Made by a program: the position numbers and the translations under genes
Shown: in pieces, positions 26,977 to 37,400 of the stretch
Layout: each line of letters begins with the position of its first letter
Numbering within the stretch: the first letter of the stretch is position 1
Assembly: GCF_004332155.1 (NCBI RefSeq)
Contig: NZ_SJDV01000005.1
Span: 16,237 to 80,236, forward strand
DNA: 64,000 bases
Direction: 5' to 3'
Source of the DNA: Gramella sp. KN1008
Lineage (GTDB): Bacteria; Bacteroidota; Bacteroidia; Flavobacteriales; Flavobacteriaceae
The notes under the pieces: generated by a model
What the model was told of the DNA's origin: nothing
Seen by the model: only the letters and a program-made list of their open reading frames with translations
The model's database searches: none

Positions 26977-28509
26977 ATGCGTTCTATAATAATTTTGCTT
27001 CTAATTTTTTGGACTAACCTGATCTTTTCCCAGAACACCAATCTGGGGATTTTTCAGTATAATGAGGATATTGGTAATCCAAAATTAGGAGGGGAAGCAG
27101 TATACGATGAAAACTCCCAGACCTATACCTTAACGGGATCTGGTTATAATATATGGTTTGAGAGGGATGAGTTTAACTACCTCTACAATAAGGTGCAGGG
27201 TGATTTTATTATTACTGCGAATTTCGAATTTACTGGAAAAGGGGTAGATCCACATCGTAAAGTAGGTCTTATGGTCAGGCAATCCACAGCCGATAGCTCA
27301 GCACATGTTAGCGCTGCCTTACACGGTGACGACCTAACTACCATGCAGTGGCGGAATACAGCGGGCCAGCCTATGAATAGTACTGATAACGAAATTTTAT
27401 CTCCTAAATTCAATTATGAGATTCTTCAGCTGGAACGTAATGGAGACAGACTGATCATGAGGGCGGCGCATTGGGGTGAAGATCTTCAGGAAATAGGATC
27501 TCATGAAATGAAGGGTTTTGGTGAAGAGGTTCTTGTAGGCTTATTTATTAATTCTCATAATGAAGAGGTCAAAGAAACCGCCAGGGTATGGAATGTTAGA
27601 CTGGATAAACCTGTACCCGATAATTACAATCCTAATGAAGAAGGATGGATAGGATGCAGGCTGGAAACTATAGATATTAGTAACGGAAAAAGAAAAGTGG
27701 TCTATAAAAAGAACAGTCGTTTTGAAGCTCCTAATTGGATGCCAGATGGAAGGAAACTGCTTTTTAATATGGATGGTTCTTTATATACTATTCCCGTTGA
27801 AGGCGGCGATATTGTTAAATTTGATACGGGCTTTGCAAATAACCTGAATAACGATCATGGTATCTCATTTAATGGAGAGCTACTTGCACTTAGTCATCAC
27901 CGTGAGGATGTTTCCGGAGGAGGTTCTGCGGTATATGTGATGCCTATGTCTGGGGGTACTCCAGAGCTTGTTACGCCGGAAACACCCTCTTACTGGCATG
28001 GCTGGTCCCCAGATAATGAAACAGTAGCTTATGTGGCAACAAGGGAAGATAACCCTACTTATGATATCTATCAAAAATCCATCCGGGGCGGGGATGAGGT
28101 TGTATTAACAAATACCCAGGAGGGAGAACATGTAGATGGACCTGAATATTCTCCAGATGGAAAGTATATTTATTATAATGGCAGCTCTTCCGGAACTATG
28201 CAAATATGGAGAATGAAACCTGATGGATCTCAAAAAGAACAACTTACTTTTAATTCCCGTAATGACTGGTTTCCCCATATATCTCCAGATGGAAAATGGA
28301 TAGCCTATATTTCCTTTCCTTCAGAAATACCTGTAAATGACCATCCTTCCTATAAAAAGGTAACATTGAACTTAATGCCTGCAGAAGGTGGGGCGCCAAA
28401 GGTTATAGCTTATTTGTATGGAGGGCAGGGAACCATTAATGTTCCTTCCTGGTCTCCGGATAGTAAATATTTTGCCTTTGTAAGTAACTCAGGAGAAAAG
28501 CCGGAATAA
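26977..28509 (+). CDS. Secreted TolB-propeller protein with N-terminal jelly-roll-like domain
   Basis: This 510-residue protein has a cleavable signal peptide (about 1-18, ending IFSQ). About residues 25-210 form a beta-rich domain resembling DUF1349/concanavalin-like modules (GDFIITANFEF, RKVGLMVRQST, GLFINSHNEE). The rest is a beta-propeller of TolB/PD40 type with repeated S/D-P-D-G/x-K/E-x-x/W-I/V-A-Y patterns (FEAPNWMPDGRKLLFN, WHGWSPDNETVAYV, YSPDGKYIYYNGSS, ISPDGKWIAYIS, WSPDSKYFAFVS). It closes the run of locus genes, 52 bases after the small dehydrogenase subunit. The combination suggests binding of a carbohydrate or protein partner; no catalytic residues are evident. Confidence 0.85.
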   Translation: MRSIIILLLIFWTNLIFSQNTNLGIFQYNEDIGNPKLGGEAVYDENSQTYTLTGSGYNIWFERDEFNYLYNKVQGDFIITANFEFTGKGVDPHRKVGLMVRQSTADSSAHVSAALHGDDLTTMQWRNTAGQPMNSTDNEILSPKFNYEILQLERNGDRLIMRAAHWGEDLQEIGSHEMKGFGEEVLVGLFINSHNEEVKETARVWNVRLDKPVPDNYNPNEEGWIGCRLETIDISNGKRKVVYKKNSRFEAPNWMPDGRKLLFNMDGSLYTIPVEGGDIVKFDTGFANNLNNDHGISFNGELLALSHHREDVSGGGSAVYVMPMSGGTPELVTPETPSYWHGWSPDNETVAYVATREDNPTYDIYQKSIRGGDEVVLTNTQEGEHVDGPEYSPDGKYIYYNGSSSGTMQIWRMKPDGSQKEQLTFNSRNDWFPHISPDGKWIAYISFPSEIPVNDHPSYKKVTLNLMPAEGGAPKVIAYLYGGQGTINVPSWSPDSKYFAFVSNSGEKPE

Positions 28510-28606
28510 GAGATGTAATTTCTTTAAATGAGATAAAGTTTTATAGCAGGTAGTACAGAATTGTTCTTCCAGATCTTCCTGGGCATATACTTTGAAGTAA
28601 ATTTTA

Positions 28607-29488
28607 ATGAAAGTAAACGCACTTTTACTTTGGGTCGGAAGGATTGTCCTTTTGATCATTCTTTATATTCCTATATGGATGTTAGGGACTGTGGCTATAA
28701 CCCAATTGGATCTTGATATACCTGCAGAGCCTGGTTTGGTCAGTCCGGAAGCAGGTATCCTTGTACTCAGCGTTGTAAATACGCTATTGATCGTTGCTTT
28801 AATTCGTATTTCAAAACTCAGGGGGCTACGCCTGGCAATATCTTTAGCTATTGCTTACTACGGGATATTCACTTTCCTTACACAAATTGAAACCTGGTAT
28901 TTTCTCGGGGACATAAATGTTTCAAAAGAACTTTTGTTTGAATTATTCTTAATGGGGTTACCTGTTCCTTTTCTGTTTATACCTTTAGCGGTGGTTATTT
29001 GTAGGCGATGGAAAACCAGTCAGGAAACGAGTAAAAGGGTTGATCTTCCCTTAAGGCAGTTGGTCCTGAGGATCTCGCTCTTAGCCTTTATATATGTAAT
29101 AATATACTGGTTGGCGGGCTATTTTATAGCATGGCAGATTCCTCAACTCCGGGAATTTTACGGTAGTCCCGGGGAAATTTCACCTTTCTGGGAGCATACA
29201 TGGAAATCACTCAAAACCGATCCGGGCTTATTTGCGCTCCAGTTGTTCAGAGGTACTGTTTTCACCATAATAGTTTACAGTCTAATTCGCTATTTTAAAG
29301 AAAACTTGTTGGTGACTGCATTGCTGATAGGTTTTTTTCTTGCCGTCCCCCATTTCGGACATATTATTTCCAATCCATTAATGCCTTTTGCTAGTATTAG
29401 ATTAAGCCATCTGATAGAGACAGCATCCTCCACTTTTCTGTATGGAGTCATTATCGTTTTAGTAATGCAGCCAAAAACAAATAAATAA
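28607..29488 (+). CDS. Multi-pass membrane protein of unknown function
   Basis: I do not recognise the family. The 293 residues contain about seven to eight hydrophobic segments, including LLIILYIPIWMLGTVAI, LVLSVVNTLLIVALI, LFLMGLPVPFLFIPLAVVI, ISLLAFIYVIIYWLAGYFI, TVFTIIVYSLI, and FLYGVIIVLVM at the end. A basic loop (CRRWKTSQETSKR) separates the two halves. There is no transporter or enzyme motif I can name. It starts 97 bases after the TolB-like gene and may or may not belong to the same locus; the opposite gene at 29580 is convergent. Confidence 0.7.
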   Translation: MKVNALLLWVGRIVLLIILYIPIWMLGTVAITQLDLDIPAEPGLVSPEAGILVLSVVNTLLIVALIRISKLRGLRLAISLAIAYYGIFTFLTQIETWYFLGDINVSKELLFELFLMGLPVPFLFIPLAVVICRRWKTSQETSKRVDLPLRQLVLRISLLAFIYVIIYWLAGYFIAWQIPQLREFYGSPGEISPFWEHTWKSLKTDPGLFALQLFRGTVFTIIVYSLIRYFKENLLVTALLIGFFLAVPHFGHIISNPLMPFASIRLSHLIETASSTFLYGVIIVLVMQPKTNK

Positions 29489-29579
29489 GAAATAATTGAG
29501 TTTTTTGTTAGCCATCTAACTTATCAATTCTTTTGTTGCAGGTCTGAGGGAAAAACTGACCAGACTTTTAGTTTTATGA

Positions 29580-29981
29580 TTATTTAATTCCTGCCGAATC
29601 GTAAACCAGTACTTTCTTCCATAAATGTTCAGACTCTTCTATAAATAATAAATGAGCAGATTCCTTTTGGTATAAATCCTGAATTTCTTTGGAAGGGAAG
29701 CTTAAAATTAGTGAATAGGTATAAGAATTATCAACCACCTCACGGGGAGTGTTTGCAGGGGTGCCTATAAATTTCGTCTGTGCATATTTACTATTCTTTA
29801 GAAACTTTTTTAATGAAACCTCAAAGTCATTGCGGTCCTCTGGGTTATCCGGGTTTTCCAGCCAGAAATAAACTACATGGGTGAAATTTTTATCAAGTTC
29901 CGTTGTATTCTGCTCCTGACTATAAAGAAAGGAAGTACTGAAAACGAAGATTATGAATGCTATTTTTAATGTCTTTTTCAT
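29580..29981 (-). CDS. Secreted Dabb-type (stress-responsive A/B barrel) protein
   Basis: This 133-residue protein has a signal peptide (about 1-21, ending LYSQ). The mature part reads FTHVVYFWLENPDNPEDRNDFEVSLKK (only partly quoted here in family order), then KFIGTPANTPREVVDNSYTY and SLILSFPSKEIQDLYQ, the standard Dabb pattern of strand, helix, strands and a final helix. Dabb proteins form dimeric alpha/beta barrels; this exported type is common in Bacteroidota next to sugar-oxidation genes. Its function is not known. It is convergent with the membrane-protein gene and divergent from the deacetylase gene. Confidence 0.8.
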   Translation of the reverse strand: MKKTLKIAFIIFVFSTSFLYSQEQNTTELDKNFTHVVYFWLENPDNPEDRNDFEVSLKKFLKNSKYAQTKFIGTPANTPREVVDNSYTYSLILSFPSKEIQDLYQKESAHLLFIEESEHLWKKVLVYDSAGIK

Positions 29982-30161
29982 ATTTGAAGTTTATTTTTTC
30001 AATGTACAATAAATTACTATCGAGTTACAAATGCACTCCTAGTTAGTTTCTTGAAATTTGAACCTATTTATTCTGTTAAAGAAGTTGGACAAGGGGCAAG
30101 TCTTATTATTCCTTTAATCGAAAATTTTCGTTATCTTGAAATTATTGATAAAAACTTTAAT

Positions 30162-31112
30162 ATGAAACCTCTTACTTTTAAAATTATATTTTCGATTCTG
30201 TTCCTTACTGGTACTGTTGGTCTGGCTCAAACTAGTGATCAGACTATAGCTGAGAAATTAGGATATCCTGCCGAGGCCAAACTATTAATTATTCATGCCG
30301 ATGATGCGGGAATAAGTCATTCAGAAAATATTGCGACAATTCAGGCAATGGAGGAGGGGGTGGTCAACTCGGCCAGTATTATGGTTCCATGCCCATGGTT
30401 TCCGGAAATTGCTGAATACGCCAGGGAGAACTCTGATGAAAAGGATTTTGGTTTGCATCTTACGGTCACCAGTGAGTGGAAGAATTACAAATGGGGACCC
30501 ACCAGCTCAAAGAATGAAGTGCCCAGCCTTATAGATGAAAACGGTTACTTTTTTCATTTGGAAGACAGTATTCGGGTGAACGCCAATGCCGCAGATGTTG
30601 AGAGAGAGATTACCGCTCAGATAGAAAAGGCACTGGATTACGGGATTGACGTAACTCATTTGGATGCCCATATGGGTGCTATAAGGACAACTCCGGAGCT
30701 TATGGAAGTTTATATAAAAAAGGGCCGTGAATATAATTTACCTGTTCTGTTAAGTCATGATATGTCTACCCTTGAAGCAGTCAGAAAAAATATCGATTTC
30801 ACCTCTAAAGATATAGTTGTAGATCACTATTATCAGGCTAATCCTGAGATATTCTCTAAGGGTATGGAAGAGTATTATGAAGAGATTCTTAATAATCTTA
30901 AACCCGGATTATCAACTATTATCTTGCACGTTGCCGAAGATAATGAGGAAATGAAGGCAGTCACTATTGATCATCCTAACTGGGGGAACGAATGGAGGCA
31001 GCAGGACCTTGATTTTTTTACAAGTGAAAAAGCGCGCGATTTGATCAAAAAGAATGACATCATTATGGTAACCTGGAGAGAAATTAGAGATAAAATAGTT
31101 AGAGCTGAGTAG
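30162..31112 (+). CDS. Secreted YdjC/ChbG-family deacetylase
   Basis: This 316-residue protein belongs to the YdjC family (ChbG and HpnK type), metal-dependent enzymes that deacetylate N-acetylated sugars. Visible motifs are LLIIHADDAG (residues 41-50, metal-binding Asp pair), FGLHLTVTSEW, and VTHLDAHMG with its metal-binding histidines. The chosen start at 30162 gives a signal peptide (KPLTFKIIFSILFLTGTVG, then LAQ). The open frame begins at 30051, but the first 37 residues do not resemble a signal or the family. Export is unusual, as ChbG acts in the cytoplasm. A good terminator follows at 31143. Confidence 0.82.
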   Translation: MKPLTFKIIFSILFLTGTVGLAQTSDQTIAEKLGYPAEAKLLIIHADDAGISHSENIATIQAMEEGVVNSASIMVPCPWFPEIAEYARENSDEKDFGLHLTVTSEWKNYKWGPTSSKNEVPSLIDENGYFFHLEDSIRVNANAADVEREITAQIEKALDYGIDVTHLDAHMGAIRTTPELMEVYIKKGREYNLPVLLSHDMSTLEAVRKNIDFTSKDIVVDHYYQANPEIFSKGMEEYYEEILNNLKPGLSTIILHVAEDNEEMKAVTIDHPNWGNEWRQQDLDFFTSEKARDLIKKNDIIMVTWREIRDKIVRAE

Positions 31113-31142
31113 GTTTCTTAAAACTGCCTATAGATATTTCCC

Positions 31143-31172
31143 AAGGGCTTCCATAGAAAGGAAGCCTTTTTT
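31143..31172 (+). terminator. Rho-independent terminator after the YdjC-type gene
   Basis: GGCTTCC (31146-31152) pairs with GGAAGCC (31160-31166) and six T residues follow. Confidence 0.8.
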
Positions 31173-31451
31173 GGTACCCCAATTCTAATAGTAGCTAAAT
31201 TTTTAATCTTAATTATATATTCAGTTTTATTAAAAGCTATGAACTAAAATACCTCTAAAGGGGTATTGTGGTTAATATATAATACCGATAGTTTTACCAA
31301 TGTGATTTTTTCGTGTATCCTAAGTGTTTTGTTTTCAGGCTTATTACGAAGAAAAACCTCCCAAACTACTTTAAAGGAACGGGCTCCCTATAGTCAAGGT
31401 TCTTTAGTCGGCTTATCTGTTTGGCTTAACTATTAACCAATACTATACCTT
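31173..31451 (+). promoter_or_regulatory. Upstream region of the LRR gene, with a small hairpin
   Basis: No gene is visible. A hairpin AATACCTC-TAAA-GGGGTATT lies at 31248-31267 (8-bp stem with one G-T pair and a tetraloop). No element fully matching TAnnTTTG was found close to the start codon at 31452; TCTGTTTG near 31420 is one mismatch away. Confidence 0.35.
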
Positions 31452-34400
31452 ATGATTACTCCCCCCGTTTTTAAGAGGAAAATCTTTCTCTTATTGCTAA
31501 TTATTTTTTCATTTCAGGCAAATTCTCAATCTGTTTCCGAAACTGTAAGTATACCAGATCCAAATTTCGAACAGGCATTAATTGATTTGGGAATTGATAG
31601 CGATGGCACTATGAACGCAACAGTATTATTAAGCGACGTTCAGAATATTGAGGTACTCGAAGTTCAGAATAGAAATATCTCTAGTTTAGAAGGGCTTTCG
31701 GCTTTTTCTAACCTTAAAATCTTAAGAGCATGGGATAATCAATTGACGAGTCTGGATGTTTCTTCTAACCCAAACCTGGTACATCTGTCTGTGGCCAGAA
31801 ATCAAATTACTGGTCTTGATCTGACTAATAACACGGCTGTAATTGAATTATATGCATATGAAAATAATCTCAGCAGTTTACTCATTCCTTCCAATGATCA
31901 GTTAAAACATTTGGCTGTACATAATAACCAGTTAACGACATTAGATCTAACCGGTAGTTCTGCGCTTGTAGACATTAATATAAGTGAAAATAATTTATCA
32001 GAAGTTAGTCTTGGGTCGCATCCTGATCTGGTAAATTTGCATGCGGGTGGAAATTCCATTAACGCTCTTGATGTTTCTAATGCACCTTCTCTCAGATTAT
32101 TTCTGGTTTGGGGAAACAATCTTTCAGAAATTGATTTTACTAATAATCCTTTATTAGCAGAAATAGACCTAAACGTTAACAATCTTTCGCGCTTGGACCT
32201 GTCTAATAACCATAACCTTAAATTTGTTTTATGTAATTCAAATAAACTTGAATATTTAAATATTGCAAATGGAAATAATGCCCTAATGGCTTCCCCAGAT
32301 TGGGGCGACCTTTCCTTGGATGCACACAATAACCCTGCATTAAGATGTATTAAGGTGGATTCCGACATGGAAGGAACAACTCGATCTGATTGGAAAGCAA
32401 ATCCTGGAGTCCTCTTTTTACAGGATTGTACCAATCTTCCCACAGTTTACATCCCGGATGCTAATTTTGAACAGGCCCTTATTGAGCAGGGTATAGATAG
32501 TGACGGGATAATTAATCAAAGTATTTTGGAGGTTGACGCAGCAGTTACTACATGGCTGGAACTATATAGTCCGGAGAACGGATATGGCATTCAGGATCTA
32601 ACAGGTATAGAGGCATTTGTGAATTTAACAGGGATTAATTGTAGTAACAACCAGATAAGTAATCTGGATTTTAGCGCAAATCCTAAACTTCAATATATAT
32701 ATGCCAATGAATCCGAAATACAAACGATCAATGTGGTAAACAATCCAAACCTGATAAACCTGCATTTATTTAACAACAAAATTTCTGAGCTGGATGTTCG
32801 TAGCAATCCTCAATTAAAAGAGCTAATAGTCCAAACAAATAATATCACCTCTTTGGATTTATCTGCCAATACAAACCTAACCATGGCCTATTGTGCAGAC
32901 AACCGATTAAATAGCTTGAATATAGCTAATGGCAATAATCTAAATTTTGCACCTCCTGAATGGGGAAATTTGGCCTTTAATGCTGATGCAAACCCGAATC
33001 TTTTTTGTATCCAGGTCGATGATACTGTCCTGGGAAATACTCCGAGTGACTGGCAGAAAGATGCCCACGCTGTTTATAATGCTGACTGTGGTACGTTTGT
33101 TCCAGAAGTTACCTGGGGAATAGTTGGTAGCGCTACCCCTAATGGTTGGGAGGGGCCGGATATTCCCATGAAATATGATAAGCAATCCAATACCTGGTCT
33201 GTTTCCACTGAACTTAATAATGGTGAAATTAAATTCAGGTTAAACGATGACTGGAGTTTTAACTTTGGGGATGGAGAATGGGAGAATAGGATTCTGGATG
33301 GAATTCTTGATAGAGATGGAGCCAATATTCCGGTAACTGCTGGTCAGTACAATATCTCAATAAACCTGGATACATATGAATACACACTTACGAGATTAAA
33401 TACAAATCCTTCAACTATAGCCGGAAAATGGATTATCGCGCCTGAACCTGGAGCATTAAAAGTAGGTCCCACACCTGGTTCTGATGGATGGTGGTACCTT
33501 GAAAAGGACGAAGGTGAAATTCTTAGAAGAGCATGTTATATGGATGATGTATATGAATTCTCTGAGGATGGTACCTTCAAAAATATTCAGGGGAACGAAA
33601 CTATACTGGAACCTTTCCAGGGGGTTGAAACCCAAATATGTGGGGAACCTGTTTCTCCCCACAATGGATCCATTCCGGCCAACTACCAATACGACCCAGA
33701 AAATGGAACAATCACCTTGAACGGGAAAGGTTCATTTCTAGGGATTTCAAGTGGTGTAAATGGAGGATCGTTACCGAATGTTCCTATCCCGGAATCAATT
33801 ACCTACAATGTTTCCTTTTCTGAAAATGGAAATGTTATGTATGTATCTCTGGATATCGGGAATGGCTTTTGGACATATAAGCTTGTTAAAGATGCAGTAT
33901 TTATGCCGGATAGTAATTTTGAACAGGCATTGGTGGATCTTGGGATAGATAGTGATGGCATAATTAATCGAAAAATTCTAAGAAGTGATGCCGAGGCTGT
34001 GTCTGGTATGCTGAATGTTTCTAATAAAGGAATTTCTGATCTCACCGGTATTGAAGCATTTGTAAATATAACAGAATTGCAGGCCGGAGACAATGCTTTA
34101 ACCTCTATAGATGTTTCCCAAAATTTGAAATTGGAAAAAATTTGGGTTTACTCAAACAGTTTAATTGAATTAGATCTATCTGCCAATGTCAATATGCAGC
34201 GAGTTTCAGCTCCAACTAATCAGTTGGAATATGTAAATCTAAATGGTTTAAAAAATGTTCATACTGTACTTTTAGCACAGAACAATTTAAAATCCCTGAA
34301 TCTATCTGGCAATCCAGGATTAGTTCGGCTGGCTTTGAATGCAAATCCAATTGAAAGTCTGGATGTAAGAAATGGAAATAACAGTAATGTTGAATATTTC

Positions 34401-37400
34401 TATATGCCAGATACGCCAAACCTCACCTGTATAAACACCGATGAATCAATTTCCCAGGTGATGATCGATTCTGGGAAATCGTTTAGTAATGATTGTGGGG
34501 ATTTTGTACAGATTCCAGATTCTAATTTCGAGCAAGCCTTAATCGATATGGGAATTGATAGTGACGGAGTAGTAAATCGAAGTTTGCTGAGATCCGATGC
34601 TGAAACTACTATTCAATTAGATCTCAGAAATCCAATATATTTTGAGTATGGAGAAAGCAACTCAAACATTATCAATGTTACCGGGAAAATTTCAGATCTG
34701 TCTGGTATTGAGTCCTTTATTAATCTTGAGAGTCTTTTTTTGGATCGGAATCAATTGGGGGTTTTAGACTTGAGTAATTTAAATAATTTAAAAGAAGTCT
34801 TCGCCAACGAAAATGAGATTTCTGAGTTAATTTTATCTCAAAGTGAAGTTTTGGAAACTATTTCGTTAAACAAGAATCAATTAACATCTGTTGATTTTTC
34901 TAAGACTTCTAATATCAAAGACTTACGAGTTTCCTATAATAATCTTTCCGAATTAAACCTAACCGCTAATTCAGTTTTGACTTCATTAAGTGCATCTGGA
35001 AATAATCTTTCACAATTGGACATCAGTGGTTTCCCAGATCTAACTTATTTAGGAATAGCTGATAATCAATTGACAGAATTGGATTTAAGCGTGAATTCCA
35101 AACTCTTGACCTTGACTGTTAATAATAATTTATTGACTGAGCTGGATATCTCTAATAATCCTGATATAAGTCAATTATCAATTGATGGACTCCCCTTAAG
35201 TACAATTGACCTTAGCGGTCTTACAAATTTGCAAAGATTTTGGGCAAGTAATACAGGACTACAAAAAGTAGATTTCACTAATAATCCAAATCTGATCCAA
35301 CTATGGATGGATAATGCTCAATTTGAATCTCTAGATCTTAGTAATAATCCTAATTTATTTGCAGTTCTTCTTAGGAACAATAGAAATTTGAAGCATCTCG
35401 ATATGAGAAATGGTTCAAATTCTAAAATTAATTTCTTTTGGCTTCATAATACTCCACAACTTAGCTGTATCAATGCCGATGCTAATGTTTCCCAGGCGAT
35501 GTTAGATTCTGGGAAAAGTTTCAGTGAAAATTGCGGTGATTTTGTTTATATCCCGGATCCTAATTTCGAGCAATCTCTTATTGATCTTGGAATTGATACT
35601 GATGGAGTGATCAATACTTCGATTTTAAGAGAAGATGCTGAAGCTGTTACGGAATTGAACCTGAATAATCCAAAATTCGACGAATCTAACTTTGCTAATA
35701 AAGAGATAGTGAATGCATTCGGGAAGATCGCCGACCTTACAGGAATTGAAACCTTTGTGAACCTGGTTTCCTTAGAGGCTGCATACGGAACCTTAAGTGA
35801 AGTAGACCTTTCAAATAACACCAGGCTTGAAGAACTTTTTTTAAATGACAATCAACTTTCGGGTGTTGACGTTTCCATGCTTCCGAATTTGAAAAGGTTT
35901 GGAATTATGCGTAACCCGATCACTTCAGAAATTAATCTTGCTGGGAATCCCGCACTGGAAGAACTCTTTGTTCATTACACGGGAATAAGTTCTATAGACC
36001 TTTCTGCTAATCCTAATCTTTGGAATTTATTCATTCAGAATAACCAGCTTACGAGCCTTGACCTTTCAGCAAATAGGGTGCTGAAGAGAGTGAGCGCCCA
36101 GCACAATTTACTTTTGGAACTGGATATTACCAGCCTTTCATTAATTGAGAGGATCGATGCCCAGTACAATACAAGCATGACGCTTATAACCGGAGCCAAC
36201 GGGAATCCAACCTTAACTTCCTTAAACCTTTCTGGAACCGGCTTAAGCAATTTCAACGGTGCTACTTATCCAAATCTCGAATGGTTGTTACTTAATGATA
36301 ATAGTCTGAGCAATTTTAACGGGAATAATAACCTTAACCTTCAGAATCTTTTCCTTAATAATAATGCGATCACCAAGCTGGGGCTTGCAGGTAACACCCA
36401 ACTTGCCCAGTTGCAGGTTATGAATAACGGAATGGAAGAACTGGATCTAAGAAATGGAAATAATTTTAATTTAATTACGATGAAGGCAACCGGAAACATT
36501 TTGACCTGTATCTCGGTTGATGACCCGGCAGATGCCACTATGCCTTATGGAGAATGGAATTTGGATCTAGGGGTTCAAATAAGCTTAAATTGTAAGCAGG
36601 CCGAAGAAGTGGTAATCATTCCCGATCCTGCCTTTGAGCGGGCACTTATCGAATTAGGTTATGATACAAATGGAGGTGATGAAATTACCGGGAATATCTT
36701 GTTGTCTGAGGCGGAGGCTGTTAATGTGCTCAATGTGGGCGGCAAGAATATCACCGATGCAACAGGGTTAGAGGCATTTGTGAATCTTAATGAACTTGAT
36801 ATGAGCAATAATGCCCTTGCAGAGATCAACCTTCAGGAAAACACAAATCTTGTTAGTTTGAATGTTTCAGGAAACGGATTGAGCGAGTTATTCATTAGTA
36901 ACGGGAAGATCATGACTAATCTCAATGCCGCCAATAATATTCTTTCTGCATTGAATTTTGCCGACCTTACTAATCTTCAAACTCTTAATATTTCTGGCAA
37001 TAATTTCCAGACTCTCAATTTCAGCGATTTTAGGGTTATTACCTCTCTCGATGTAAGTAATAACCAATTGGTAAGCCTTGATCTTAGGAATGGTAATAAT
37101 TCGGCATTAAGCAATATGAATGCATCCGGAAACCTTCTAATTTGTATTGGGGTAGATGATGCAGCAAGTATTCCGGCAGGATGGTCCAAAGATGATAGTG
37201 CCGATTATACAGCTACCGGCGATTGTGAAGCGCCCTTAGTCCTCACCCGTGATATTACAGTTTACCTGGACAGGGATGGTTTTACAGAGATCACCCCTGC
37301 GGATATCAATAATGGTTCTTATGATAATGTAACCGAACAAAGGAATCTAATTTTCGAACTGGATATGGCGCAATTTAATTGCGATAACCTGGGGGAGAAT

